From: Hymenobacter rigui
GTDB lineage: Bacteria; Bacteroidota; Bacteroidia; Cytophagales; Hymenobacteraceae
NCBI RefSeq assembly: GCF_003944715.1
Contig: NZ_RWIT01000002.1
Coordinates: 599,914 to 663,913, forward strand
Length of the DNA: 64,000 nt
Direction: 5' to 3'
Below, piece after piece: positions 36,531 through 44,677 of this stretch. How positions within the stretch are numbered: position 1 is the first letter of the stretch; the number at the start of each line of letters is the position of its first letter. A model generated the notes under the pieces. That model was not told where the DNA came from. It was given only the letters and a program-made list of their open reading frames with translations, and did no database searches. Position numbers and translations under genes: made by a program.

Positions 36531-36619
36531 GAGAAGCAGAGGAAGAGAGTGTGGAAGGCTAGTGAAAGAAGAGGGTGTCCGGTTTCGGGCAATTCGCCAC
36601 TAGGGTTACAGGAGTATTG

Positions 36620-36634
36620 CCAAGCCGCGTGCCA
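36620..36634 (-). promoter_or_regulatory. Sigma-54-like promoter of the ABC ATPase unit
   Basis: On the minus strand TGGCACGCGGCTTGGC matches the -24 TGGCAC box exactly and the -12 TTGC box with TTGG. The expected start point is about 36608, leaving a 78-base leader. The same form, also with TTGG, stands before the adaptor gene. Confidence 0.65.
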
Positions 36635-36699
36635 AATACATAAACTATTGTTTTTCAATATTTTAAATCAAGCATAGCAACTTATCACTCAGCAAAATA

Positions 36700-36726
36700 T
36701 GTCCGGATTTGGACAGAGTGTTCGGA
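36700..36726 (-). promoter_or_regulatory. Enhancer-like palindrome for the NtrC-type activator (site 1)
   Basis: TGTCCGGATTTGGACA (36700-36715, given on the plus strand) is a 5-bp-arm palindrome, followed by TGTTCGGA. It begins 66 bp beyond the sigma-54-like promoter. The layout is repeated before the adaptor gene (site 2). Confidence 0.65.
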
Positions 36727-36754
36727 AGTAGCCGGCGCGTACCGGGCCGCTTAT

Positions 36755-38200
36755 TTACCGGGCCGCCAAAGGCTGCTGACGCTCAAAATCGTAGAGCGTG
36801 AGGGCGCGGAGGCGGTAATGCGCCACCCAGGCGGCGCGCAGAGCCTGAATGTAGGCGCGGCGGGCCTGGTCCTTTTCGGCGGAGGCAATGGTAAGGTCCG
36901 TGAGGCTGATGCGCCCCACTTTGTAGGTGGCCTGGGCAATGGTGTAGCGCTGCTGGGCCAGGGAATCGGCGCGGGCAGACAGGGCCAGCTGCTCGCTGAG
37001 CGTAGCCAGCTGGGTGGCCTGCACCTGCACATTCAGCTCGAAGCTGGTTTCTTCCTGGGCCACATCCGTCTGTACCTGGCGGCGGGTTAGCTCGGCGGTT
37101 TTCACGATGGATTTCTGCCGGCTCCAATCCAGCAGCGGCATGGCAAACGTGAGCTGCACCTGCTGCTGGTTCTGCAGGGCCAGGTAGGTATCCCAGAGGT
37201 TACCGGCCTGGTTTACGTAGCCCATATTGGCCGAAAGCACGGCCTGCAGCCCGGTGGTACCGCGGGCCAGGGCCACTTCCCGCTCGGCCTGCAACAGCCG
37301 CCGCCGGAAGGCCAGCACCACGCTCCGGTTCTGCCGGGCCTGCACCACAGCCTGCTCGGCAGATACCACCAGTTGCGGCGTGGGGGCCGGCACTGCCAGG
37401 CGAAGAATGTCGGTGCGCAGGCCGGTGTAGCTCTGCAGACTCACGGCGGCGTTCTGGGCATCCAGCTGGCCCTGGGCCCGGGCCTGGCGGGCATTCAGCA
37501 GGTTCAGCTCCAGCCGCAGCAGGTCGCTTTGGGAGAGGCGGCCCAGCTGGTACCGCTCCTTGCCAATGCGCAGCAGTTCCTCGTTGGCCTGCACGTTCTG
37601 GCCGGCTACTTCGGCGTTTACCTGCTGCTGCAGCACATCAAAATACAGCTCCGTGATGCGCTGGGCAATGGTTTCGCGCTCCTCCGTGTACTGGCGCTGG
37701 CTTTCCTCGTAGCGCAGCGGCTCAATTTTCCGGTCCCATTTCAGGCCGTTGAACTTGCCAATAGGCTGCGTAAGGCCAATGGCCACGGGCTGATTGTTGT
37801 AGCGCTTCAGCCGGCCGTTGAAATCGTCAAAGCGCTGCACCTCCGAGGCCACAAACAGCTGCCCGCCCGTAAGGCCAATGTTCTGGCTGACGGTGAGGGC
37901 CAGATTGGAGTTGTTGATGCGCACGGCCCGGAAGTCGGTAGTACCATCGGGCTGCACCACGGGCGTAATTACGCGGCTAAAGCCCGGAACCGTGCCTTGC
38001 AGCCCCACTTGCGGCCGGTAGTTGGCCTGATAGGTACGCCACTGCCAGTAGCTTTTGTCGCGGGTGGTCTGGGTTTGCTTGGCCGCCGCCGATTGGGTGA
38101 GGGCCAGCTCAATTACCTCGGGCAGCGTGAGGGGCGTGGGCTGTTGCTGGGCCAGTGCGGGCGTTGTCAGTAGCAGCAGGATAGAAAGAATGCGTTTCAT
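36755..38200 (-). CDS. TolC-family outer-membrane channel
   Basis: A 481-residue outer membrane efflux protein with signal peptide (MKRILSILLLLTTPALAQ). Two tandem OEP repeats with long coiled-coil helices are recognisable: TLPEVIELALTQSAAAKQTQ at the start of the first, RITELYFDVLQQQVNAEVAGQNVQANEELLRIGKERYQLG-type helix, and a second half with SEQAVVQARQNRSVVLAFRR and LARGTTGLQAVLSANMGYVN. It lies 5 bp after the adaptor gene on the same strand, so the two are co-translated. It forms the trimeric exit duct for the MacB-like pump. Substrate unknown. Confidence 0.9.
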   Translation of the reverse strand: MKRILSILLLLTTPALAQQQPTPLTLPEVIELALTQSAAAKQTQTTRDKSYWQWRTYQANYRPQVGLQGTVPGFSRVITPVVQPDGTTDFRAVRINNSNLALTVSQNIGLTGGQLFVASEVQRFDDFNGRLKRYNNQPVAIGLTQPIGKFNGLKWDRKIEPLRYEESQRQYTEERETIAQRITELYFDVLQQQVNAEVAGQNVQANEELLRIGKERYQLGRLSQSDLLRLELNLLNARQARAQGQLDAQNAAVSLQSYTGLRTDILRLAVPAPTPQLVVSAEQAVVQARQNRSVVLAFRRRLLQAEREVALARGTTGLQAVLSANMGYVNQAGNLWDTYLALQNQQQVQLTFAMPLLDWSRQKSIVKTAELTRRQVQTDVAQEETSFELNVQVQATQLATLSEQLALSARADSLAQQRYTIAQATYKVGRISLTDLTIASAEKDQARRAYIQALRAAWVAHYRLRALTLYDFERQQPLAAR

Positions 38201-38205
38201 GGCCG

Positions 38206-39453
38206 TTAGTCGTTGAGGGTGAGTTCGGGCGTATCCACGTAGTCCTTCATATCCGATACCACAATTTCCTCCCCTACCCCCAGGCCCCCAAGTACCTGCA
38301 CGTAGTCGAAGTTGCTGTCCCCGAACTGCACAGTGCGGCGCACGGCTTTGCCATCCTTCACCACGAACACCGGCTGCTCTTTGCCACCTTGATAAAAGGG
38401 GCCGTTCTTTACCCGCACCACGTTATGGTGCGCCTTGGTTACCACAAATACATCGGCCCGGAGGTTGGCGCGCAGAGCCGGGTGGTGGTCCTGCGCTAAG
38501 GCAGCATAGAAGGTAATCACGCCCTTCTCCACGGCCGGGCTGATGGTGCTGATGGTGCCGCGCAAATCGGTGCCGTTGATGCGGATGACTACCGCATCCT
38601 GCAGGTGCAGCGCGTCGGCGTAGGCATCGGAAATGGTGGCCCGCACCCGGAAGCGGCTCAGGTCGGCCACGCGGGCCAGCGGGTCGCCGGCCTGCACGGT
38701 GGTGCCCAGGTCCTCGTTCACCCACGTAAGCACCCCGGCTTGCTGGCTGCTGATATTGGCCTGCTGCAGCTTGCCGGCCAGCTCGGCAATGCTGCGGTCC
38801 TGGATTTGCATCGTGAAGCCCAACTCCCGCACGTCGGCGGCGTTGGCAGCCCGCTGGTTCCGGATCTGCTCGCCCAGCCGCTGCAATTCCAGCTGCGCTA
38901 CCCTCAGGCTCAGCTCGGCCTGACGCACACTTTCGGCGGTGCCACCGCCAATCTTCAGCAAATACTGCTCGTCGCGCAGGGCCGACTGCAGGCTGCGCAC
39001 TTTCACCTGCTGCACCTGCTCCTGGGAGCGAAGGTCGTTGAGGGCTTTTTCGAGGCTGAGCTGGAGCTGGCCGTTTTTGTTGCGGTTCTGCTGCTGCTCG
39101 TCCTGCAGCTTGGCTAGGGCCGTGTTGGTCAGCTCCCGGTCCAACTCCAGAATCGTCTGGCCCGGCTGCACTTTGCTGCCCACCGGCACGGCCACCCGCC
39201 GGATGGTGCTCGGAATGGGGCTGGTAATGACGGCTTCGTGGGCCGGAATAATCACGCCGGCCGCCGTGAGGGCTGCTTCCACGTCGCCAGTTTCGGCGCG
39301 GGCCGTCAGGATGCTGCTCCGGTCAAGGCTGGGTTTAAGAACGGTGCGGAAGGCCAGTAAGCCGGCGGCCAGCACCAGCAGAATACCCGTGCCCAGCAGC
39401 CAACGGCGGCGCTGGCGGCGGGTTTGGGTGGCGGAGGATAGTGCTCTGTCCAT
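38206..39453 (-). CDS. Periplasmic adaptor (HlyD/MacA-type membrane fusion protein)
   Basis: A 415-residue adaptor with one N-terminal membrane anchor (RRWLLGTGILLVLAAGLLAF, about 16-35). The lipoyl halves flank a coiled-coil hairpin (about 105-220: LTNTALAKLQDEQQQNRNKN ... LRVAQLELQRLGEQIRNQRA); beta-barrel and membrane-proximal domains follow (ADLSRFRVRATISDAYAD; FVVTKAHHNVVRVKNGPFYQ). It bridges the MacB-like permeases and the TolC-type channel. It heads the first transcription unit of the locus; a sigma-54-like promoter lies about 40 bp upstream and an enhancer palindrome about 120 bp upstream. Confidence 0.9.
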   Translation of the reverse strand: MDRALSSATQTRRQRRRWLLGTGILLVLAAGLLAFRTVLKPSLDRSSILTARAETGDVEAALTAAGVIIPAHEAVITSPIPSTIRRVAVPVGSKVQPGQTILELDRELTNTALAKLQDEQQQNRNKNGQLQLSLEKALNDLRSQEQVQQVKVRSLQSALRDEQYLLKIGGGTAESVRQAELSLRVAQLELQRLGEQIRNQRAANAADVRELGFTMQIQDRSIAELAGKLQQANISSQQAGVLTWVNEDLGTTVQAGDPLARVADLSRFRVRATISDAYADALHLQDAVVIRINGTDLRGTISTISPAVEKGVITFYAALAQDHHPALRANLRADVFVVTKAHHNVVRVKNGPFYQGGKEQPVFVVKDGKAVRRTVQFGDSNFDYVQVLGGLGVGEEIVVSDMKDYVDTPELTLND

Positions 39454-39490
39454 TTTCGTACAGGTTGGAAAGGGTTTCCCTTCCTGTCAG

Positions 39491-39505
39491 CCAATGGGCA
39501 TGCCA
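39491..39505 (-). promoter_or_regulatory. Sigma-54-like promoter of the adaptor-TolC unit
   Basis: On the minus strand TGGCATGCCCATTGGC matches TGGCAC-N5-TTGC with one change in each box. The expected start point is about 39479, leaving a 26-base leader. It has the same TTGG variant as the ATPase promoter. Confidence 0.65.
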
Positions 39506-39568
39506 TTTTTATAAATTATTGACTATCTGTGTTTTAAATAAAATACCAGCTTATTATAAAAACGAAAA

Positions 39569-39597
39569 CCTGTCCGGTTATGGACAGGTTGTTCGGT
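39569..39597 (-). promoter_or_regulatory. Enhancer-like palindrome for the NtrC-type activator (site 2)
   Basis: CCTGTCCGGTTATGGACAGG (39569-39588, plus strand) has perfect 7-bp arms, followed by TTGTTCGGTA. TGTCC begins 66 bp beyond the promoter box, the same distance as at site 1, and the sequence in between is A/T-rich in both. Confidence 0.7.
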
Positions 39598-39622
39598 ACT
39601 GGATTTCATGATTTAGTTAACG

Positions 39623-39770
39623 GTCATTCCGAGCGAAGTTGAGGAATCTCGCATGCTGACGTTGCCAGCGTAACCGTCATGCTGAGCGAAGTCGAAGCAT
39701 CTCTACCGCTTCGTTGCAATTACCATTGCAACATCAGCACGCGAGATTCCTCGAATTCGCTCGGAATGAC
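39623..39770. repeat. Composite palindromic element (copy B, inverted orientation)
   Basis: About 148 bp. It begins GTCATTCCGAGCGAAGTTGA and ends with the inverse (TTCGCTCGGAATGAC). An inner module with GTCATGCTGAGCGAAGTCGA (39676-) is in the opposite direction to that of copies C, D and E, so this copy is inserted the other way round. It lies between the adaptor promoter region and the DUF6986 gene. Confidence 0.85.
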
Positions 39771-39786
39771 TCTCGTTTAATTTCCG

Positions 39787-41223
39787 TTACTGCTTCCCAG
39801 CGCGGCGGCCTTCCAGAATGCGGAAGAAGGAACGGGTTTGAATTTCGGCGGTGGTGAGGCCGGTGGCGCTGATTTCCTCCTCCGTAATGGCCCCGCAGTT
39901 CAGGGCTTTCAGGAAGAAGTTGAGCAGGCCCTGGCCGGTTGCCGCATCGTCGAAAATGTCGCCCGTAAGGGTAGAAATAGCCGCCCGCTCCACAAAAGTT
40001 TTCAGCCGGTGCACGGCGTCATCGTAGCTGCTCAGGAAGAAGTGGTAGGTGGCCGCGTAGCGCATGGGCAACTGGGCGGGGTTCAAGTCCCAGCCCTGAT
40101 AAAGGCCGTTGATGAGGGAATGGGTGGTGTGGTGAAACCCTTGCCGCCAGGCGTTGTGCACCGATTCCCGGTTTTCGCGCAGCTGCTCAAACGTGAGGTT
40201 CTCGCCCCGGTGCGGGCCAATGGGCATCACGTTGGTGGCCCCGTCGGACAGGAAAATGCCGGTGCCGCCCAGCGCCACCTTCGTCATGTGGTGGGCAAAG
40301 TCGCAGACGGGGTGGGCCATGGTTTGGTAGCGGGCCGTAATGCCGGCCGAGGCAGTGTAATCGTAGGTACCGAAATGGGCCGCCACGCACCGCCCCTCAC
40401 TGGCCCGGATGATACGCAGAAGCGGGTTGCGCCCTTCCTCGTCCATAATGATTTGGGTGGCCTCCACCATGGTTTCCATGCGCAGCATACCGGGCGCGAG
40501 GTCGTTGGCCTGCTCCAGCAACTCAAACAGGCGCACCATCGTGCTCATCTGCTCCGGGATGGTCACTTTGGGCAGCATCACCACGAAGTTGTCGGGTAAT
40601 TTCCCGCCAGTTTCGGCCAGCAGCGTGGTCAGGAAGATGTCCAGGGTACGCACGCCCCGGTCCTTCAGATCTTCCGTGAAGGGCTTGATGCGGATGCCGA
40701 TGAAAGGCGAAATAGTGCCCTGGCGCATACCCTGGGCCAGCTCTTTGGCGGCCTGCACGGCCGTGGCATCTTCCTCGTCGTTGGGGCGGTTACCGAAACC
40801 ATCCTCAAAGTCGATGCGGAAATCCTCCACAGCTTCGGTCTGAAGCTTACGCACCACTTTCTGGTAGATGGAATACGGCAGCCAGCCGGGTTCCCGCTTG
40901 CGGTCCTCGGGGCTCAGCTTTTCCAGCCGGTGCGTGAGGGCCTCAATATCCGCCTGCAGAGTGGGCAAATGCTCGTGGCCTTCCAGCTTCAGCACCCGGG
41001 CCAGCTCCACAAAGTTGGGGGCGTAGGTGCGCAGGTTGTTGAGGGCAATGTCGCCCATGCGCATGCAGGTATCGGCCTTGAACAGGTTGGCCCCGCCGTA
41101 CACGGTGTGTACCGGCTGGCGGTCGGGTTTGTCGCCGGGGTAGATTTGCTGGAAGCGGCGGTTGGCTTCGCCGAGCTGCTCCAGGAGCTGCGTTTTTTCG
41201 GAAGCGGGCAGGCTGAGTTTCAT
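39787..41223 (-). CDS. DUF6986 family protein, aldolase/citrate-lyase-like fold
   Basis: A 478-residue cytosolic protein that I assign to the DUF6986 family, related to HpcH/HpaI aldolases, CitE and malate-synthase-like TIM barrels. Expected active-site features are visible: an Arg/acidic pair in DFRIDFEDGFGNRP, the metal-binding Glu region LRMETMVEA, and HFGTYDYTASAGI with conserved Asp. The C-terminal third is helical and resembles the extra domain of malate synthases. It is the last gene of a urate/allantoin operon; such enzymes act on small keto acids, and the pathway yields ureidoglycolate and glyoxylate. A role in glyoxylate disposal or ureidoglycolate cleavage is inferred and untested. 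Confidence 0.75.
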   Translation of the reverse strand: MKLSLPASEKTQLLEQLGEANRRFQQIYPGDKPDRQPVHTVYGGANLFKADTCMRMGDIALNNLRTYAPNFVELARVLKLEGHEHLPTLQADIEALTHRLEKLSPEDRKREPGWLPYSIYQKVVRKLQTEAVEDFRIDFEDGFGNRPNDEEDATAVQAAKELAQGMRQGTISPFIGIRIKPFTEDLKDRGVRTLDIFLTTLLAETGGKLPDNFVVMLPKVTIPEQMSTMVRLFELLEQANDLAPGMLRMETMVEATQIIMDEEGRNPLLRIIRASEGRCVAAHFGTYDYTASAGITARYQTMAHPVCDFAHHMTKVALGGTGIFLSDGATNVMPIGPHRGENLTFEQLRENRESVHNAWRQGFHHTTHSLINGLYQGWDLNPAQLPMRYAATYHFFLSSYDDAVHRLKTFVERAAISTLTGDIFDDAATGQGLLNFFLKALNCGAITEEEISATGLTTAEIQTRSFFRILEGRRAGKQ

Positions 41224-41285
41224 ATCAGGGAGGGTAGGAATTTAAGAACAGGAGGAAGGAATATCAGGGGCAGAATCCCCAGAAC

Positions 41286-41443
41286 GTCATTCCGAGCGAA
41301 GTCGAGGAATCTTGCGTGCTGATGTTGGAATAGATGTTCTAATGAAGCGGTAGAGATGCTTCGGCCAGCGGCCGCTAGATCAAGCATGACAGCTAGTTTG
41401 GCAACATCAGCACGCAAGATTCCTCGACTTCGCTCGGAATGAC
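41286..41443. repeat. Composite palindromic element (copy C)
   Basis: About 158 bp, from GTCATTCCGAGCGAAGTCGA to its inverse at 41443. The inner AGAGATGCTTCG...AGCATGAC module has an altered centre (GGCCAGCGGCCGCTAGATC). It fills the gap between uraH and the DUF6986 gene. Confidence 0.88.
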
Positions 41444-41458
41444 GGTCAAACAGCTAAC

Positions 41459-41797
41459 TCACGAGCCACGGTAAGTGGAGTAGCCAAATGGGTTAAGCAG
41501 CAGCGGCACGTGGTAATGCTCAGCCGACGTCACGGAAAACACAATTTCCACGAAGGGATAGAACGAGGCAGTGCCCAACGTATCAAAATACTCCTGTATC
41601 AGAAAGCGCAGCTGGTACACGCCCGCGGGCAGCGTTTCACTGGCAGGCAGTAGGTTGGGAATGCGGCCGTCGGCGTTGGTGGTGCCGCGGGCCAGTTCCT
41701 GCCAGTCGTTGGGGTGCTGCCCGAAGAGGATGATGGGTACGCCCGCCGCGGGGCGGCCGCGGGTGGTATCCAGGATGTGGGTGGTAATCTGACTCAT
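41459..41797 (-). CDS. uraH: Hydroxyisourate hydrolase
   Basis: A 112-residue transthyretin-like enzyme that hydrolyses 5-hydroxyisourate to OHCU. The catalytic HILDTTRGRPA at the N-terminus and the diagnostic C-terminal YRGS tetrapeptide, preceded by HYHVPLLLNPFGYS, are present. Length fits the family, and there is no signal peptide, so it acts in the cytosol. The ATG at 41797 overlaps the stop codon of uraD by 4 bp (ATGA), implying translational coupling; the longer open frame upstream is the uraD region read in another frame. Confidence 0.95.
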   Translation of the reverse strand: MSQITTHILDTTRGRPAAGVPIILFGQHPNDWQELARGTTNADGRIPNLLPASETLPAGVYQLRFLIQEYFDTLGTASFYPFVEIVFSVTSAEHYHVPLLLNPFGYSTYRGS

Positions 41798-42300
41798 GCG
41801 GCAAGTAGTTTTTCCAGGCGGATGCGGGTGATTTTGTCCTGCTCGGCGGCAGCTACGTGTATTTCCTTTTCGGGCGGATTGGGTAGCCGGGCCTGCAGCA
41901 GCGCCAGCATCTCGGCGGCCGATTTGCCGGTGGCGCACACGATAAAGATGTAGCCGAACCGCTGCTCATACGCCGCGTTGCCGGCCGCCAGGGCTTGCAG
42001 GGTTTCCTCAGAAGCCTGCTGCACGGCGCCCTGCTCCCCTTCGGCCCAGGTGCTGGTACTGGCAAACTTCTCCCGCAGCGCGCCCACATCCCCGATTTTA
42101 GGATGATGCGTAAACGCCTCCCGCCAATCGGCTTCGCTCAGGCGGTTCCAGGCCTGGGTGGCAATCTGGTACAGAACATCAGCGTCAGCAAACGGAAACT
42201 GCTGGTTCGTGGCCTCCACCCAGGCCGAGGAACCGCAACAGCGGCGCAACTCCTCAGCGCGGGTCGGGGCGGGTAAGTTATTGAGGTCGGAAAGGGTCAT
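41794..42300 (-). CDS. uraD: OHCU decarboxylase
   Basis: A 168-residue enzyme that decarboxylates OHCU to (S)-allantoin. The catalytic His is in FTHHPKIGDVGALREKF; the conserved Glu region AAYEQRFGYIFIVCATGKSA is also present, as is CGSSAWVEA near the N-terminus. It directly follows UraH in the pathway and is coupled to its gene by an ATGA overlap. The gap to allE is occupied by a palindromic element. Confidence 0.95.
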   Translation of the reverse strand: MTLSDLNNLPAPTRAEELRRCCGSSAWVEATNQQFPFADADVLYQIATQAWNRLSEADWREAFTHHPKIGDVGALREKFASTSTWAEGEQGAVQQASEETLQALAAGNAAYEQRFGYIFIVCATGKSAAEMLALLQARLPNPPEKEIHVAAAEQDKITRIRLEKLLAA

Positions 42301-42321
42301 GAAAGCGTGTTGAAAAAGACC

Positions 42322-42469
42322 GTTATTCCGAGCGCAGCCGAGGAAGCTCGCGTGCGGACATTGAAGTAGTAATTCCAGCGAAGCAGTAGAGATGCTTCGT
42401 CTTTGCTCAGCATGACGGATAGTGTAGCAACGTCAGCACACAAAATTCCTCGGCTGCGCTCGGAATGAC
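42322..42469. repeat. Composite palindromic element (copy D)
   Basis: About 148 bp, from GTTATTCCGAGCGCAGCCGA to GCGCTCGGAATGAC, with an inner AGAGATGCTTCG...TCAGCATGAC module in the same direction as copies C and E. It lies between allE and uraD in their operon. Confidence 0.88.
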
Positions 42470-42484
42470 GGTCTAATAAGTACA

Positions 42485-43231
42485 CTACACCACCGTGGGG
42501 AAGCGGTTCACGTTTTTGTAGTAGATGTACACCGAGGGCTCCTTGCCCACGGAAGTGGCCCACTGCTGGCAGTACGGGGCCATCCAGATGGAGTCCCCTT
42601 TCTGCACGTGGTACCACTCCTGGTCGAGTACGTAGATGGCCTGGCCGGCGAGGTAGAGCAGGCCATGCTCCATGATGTGGGTTTCCACCATAGGCAGGTG
42701 CCCGCCCCGGTCGTAGGTGAAGATGTTCACGGCCATATCGAAGCCTAACTCATTCGGCAGCAGCTCCTGGATGCGCAGGGCCTCATCGTTCATGTAGATG
42801 GGGGCTTTGCTGTCGTCCTTCTCGCCCCACACCACCCCCGGCGCGGCGTAGCCGGCCAGCGGCTCGTACACTTTATGGAAAGTGAGCAGTTGGGTGCCTT
42901 CAGTGGGGCCGTGGAAGCCGTATTCCTGCCCGGCCGGCACGTACACGAACTGGCCCTGCGTGAGCTGTCGGGATTCGCCCCCGGCCGTGGCCCGCACGGC
43001 TCCTTCTACCACGTAAAAGAAAATCTGTGAAGTCTCCGTGCGGCCTTCCAGCTTGCCTTCCGGACGCAGCGTAACGATGGTCTGGCACAGGCGCGCACCC
43101 ATCTGCTCGTTAATAATGACGTTGACGGTGCAGCCCGTCCAGCCGGGCACATTGCTGTTGATGTACCCATCGGGGGCAATGATGGCGTGGTTGCGCCGAA
43201 CGACGGAGCGGGTAAACGAGGAAGGATTCAT
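42485..43231 (-). CDS. allE: (S)-ureidoglycine aminohydrolase
   Basis: A 248-residue bicupin that releases ammonia from (S)-ureidoglycine to give (S)-ureidoglycolate. N-terminal cupin around VTLRPEGKLEGRTETSQIFF; C-terminal metal-binding cupin with THIMEHGLLYLAG and the following Gln region (APYCQQW), matching the Glu/His/His/Gln manganese site of AllE. The start RSVVRRNHAIIAPDGYI is typical. It sits between allC and uraD, consistent with the pathway. No signal peptide. Confidence 0.93.
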   Translation of the reverse strand: MNPSSFTRSVVRRNHAIIAPDGYINSNVPGWTGCTVNVIINEQMGARLCQTIVTLRPEGKLEGRTETSQIFFYVVEGAVRATAGGESRQLTQGQFVYVPAGQEYGFHGPTEGTQLLTFHKVYEPLAGYAAPGVVWGEKDDSKAPIYMNDEALRIQELLPNELGFDMAVNIFTYDRGGHLPMVETHIMEHGLLYLAGQAIYVLDQEWYHVQKGDSIWMAPYCQQWATSVGKEPSVYIYYKNVNRFPTVV

Positions 43232-43264
43232 GCGAAGTAAGACGGGTGATGAGGCGAATGGAGA

Positions 43265-43412
43265 AGCTAAAGCTAGCTCCCCTCCTCATATCAGGAGGGG
43301 TTGGGGGTGGTTGAAAAACTAGAGCCAGGAATTAGAATTAGTCTGTCGTTCAACGATTGGTCAACCACCCCCAGCCCCTCCTTTCCAAGGAGGGGAGCTA
43401 GACCTAGCTTCC
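43265..43412. repeat. Second-type palindromic element (copy H)
   Basis: Arms starting AGCTAGCTCCCCTCCT (43271) and ending AGGAGGGGAGCTAGACCTAGCTT (43391-) also contain GGGTTGGGGGTGGTTGA and its inverse TCAACCACCCCCAGCCCC. The right arm overlaps the last codon and the stop of allC. A different family from the GTCATTCC elements. Confidence 0.8.
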
Positions 43413-44672
43413 GTTTCTTATTTCCGAGGTAAGAAGCAAAGAAAGAAAACGCTCCGAGACTTCCACGGCGGCGGCCAGGTCGGGCAGTTCCACGTTTTCC
43501 AGGGGGTTGTGGCTGATGCCTTTGAAGCACCGCACGAACAGCATAGTGGCCGGGGCTACCTCCGAAACCGGCACGGCATCGTGGCCGGCCCCGCTCACCA
43601 GCGGCACTACGGGGTGGCCGGCCTCAGTAATGGCCTGGGCCAGCAGCTCGTTCAGGCCAGCATGGCAACTGACCGGGGCCGTGTACTGCACCATGTTCCA
43701 GGTAAGGTGCAGATGGCGGCGAGTGGCAATAGTCTCGGCCAGGGCCTGCAGCTCAGCGTAGGCCGAGGATAAGCGGGCGGCTTCGGCGCTGCGTAAATCG
43801 AGGCTACAGACGACTTCGCCGGGGATGACGTTACTGGCCGCGTGGCGCACGTCCAGCTTGCCCACGGTGGCTACCAGCTCGTGCGCGTGGGTCAGGCCGA
43901 ACTGCTCGGCGGCCAGCACAAATTCGGCGACTCCGGCCAGCGCATCCTGCCGCATGTGCATGGGCACGGTGCCGGCGTGGCCGGCCATACCTCGCCACGT
44001 CAACTCCACGCGCTGCTGCCCCGCAATGGCCGTTACCAGCGCTACCGGAATGTTCCGCTCCCAGAGCACCGGCCCCTGCTCAATGTGCACTTCAAAGTAG
44101 CCCAGCCAATCGGTGGTCGGAATGGCATCCTGCGCCAGTGCGGCAGGGTCGCCGCCCATGTCGGCAATGGCCTGCGCCAGCGTGATACCCTCGGCGTCAG
44201 TGCGGATCAGCAGGCTTTCCTCGAAGGCTCCGGTTACCACTTTGCTGCCCAGGTAGGTGGTGTGAAACCGCACGCCTTCCTCGTCGCTGAAGGCAATAAG
44301 CTCCAGGTGAAACGGGAGTGACTCGCCCTGGGCCGCCAGATTTTCCAGCAGATCCAGCCCCAGCAGCACGCCCAGCGGCCCATCAAATTTGCCGGCGTTA
44401 ACCACCGTATCAATATGCGAGGCCAGCACGAAGGTTTTGGCCCCCGACACCGGGCTTTCAAGCCGGCCGCGCACGTTGCCGATACCATCGAGGCGGGTGT
44501 GCAGGCCGGAGGCTCCCATCCAGGTGCGCACTAAGTGCTGGCCCCGCACGAAGGCAGGCGTACCGAAGCGGCGGGTTACCCCGTCGGTATCTTCGCTGAT
44601 GGCAGCCAGCTGCTGAATGCGCTGCATGATGCGGGCCGCGCGGGCCGAATACGTAGTAGGGAGAGTTTCCAA
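43404..44672 (-). CDS. allC: Allantoate amidohydrolase (M20 family)
   Basis: A 422-residue zinc/manganese amidohydrolase that converts allantoate to (S)-ureidoglycine, CO2 and ammonia. Metal ligands of M20 hydrolases: LASHIDTVVNAGKFDG, FSDEEGVRF, HIEQGPVLWE and GAGHDAVPV. The TTG at 44672 is proposed as start because it lies 5 bp after the allB stop and gives the family N-terminus (SARAARIMQRIQQLAAISED) and usual length; the first ATG (44627) would remove that helix. The end of the gene lies in a palindromic element that provides the stop codon. It belongs to the allB-allC-allE-uraD-uraH operon. Confidence 0.92.
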   Translation of the reverse strand: METLPTTYSARAARIMQRIQQLAAISEDTDGVTRRFGTPAFVRGQHLVRTWMGASGLHTRLDGIGNVRGRLESPVSGAKTFVLASHIDTVVNAGKFDGPLGVLLGLDLLENLAAQGESLPFHLELIAFSDEEGVRFHTTYLGSKVVTGAFEESLLIRTDAEGITLAQAIADMGGDPAALAQDAIPTTDWLGYFEVHIEQGPVLWERNIPVALVTAIAGQQRVELTWRGMAGHAGTVPMHMRQDALAGVAEFVLAAEQFGLTHAHELVATVGKLDVRHAASNVIPGEVVCSLDLRSAEAARLSSAYAELQALAETIATRRHLHLTWNMVQYTAPVSCHAGLNELLAQAITEAGHPVVPLVSGAGHDAVPVSEVAPATMLFVRCFKGISHNPLENVELPDLAAAVEVSERFLSLLLTSEIRNGS

Positions 44673-44677
44673 CCGGC

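Noticed and set aside
41798..41938. Extension of the uraH frame into uraD
   Set aside because: Hydroxyisourate hydrolases are about 110-120 residues; the ATG at 41797 fits and is coupled to the uraD stop.
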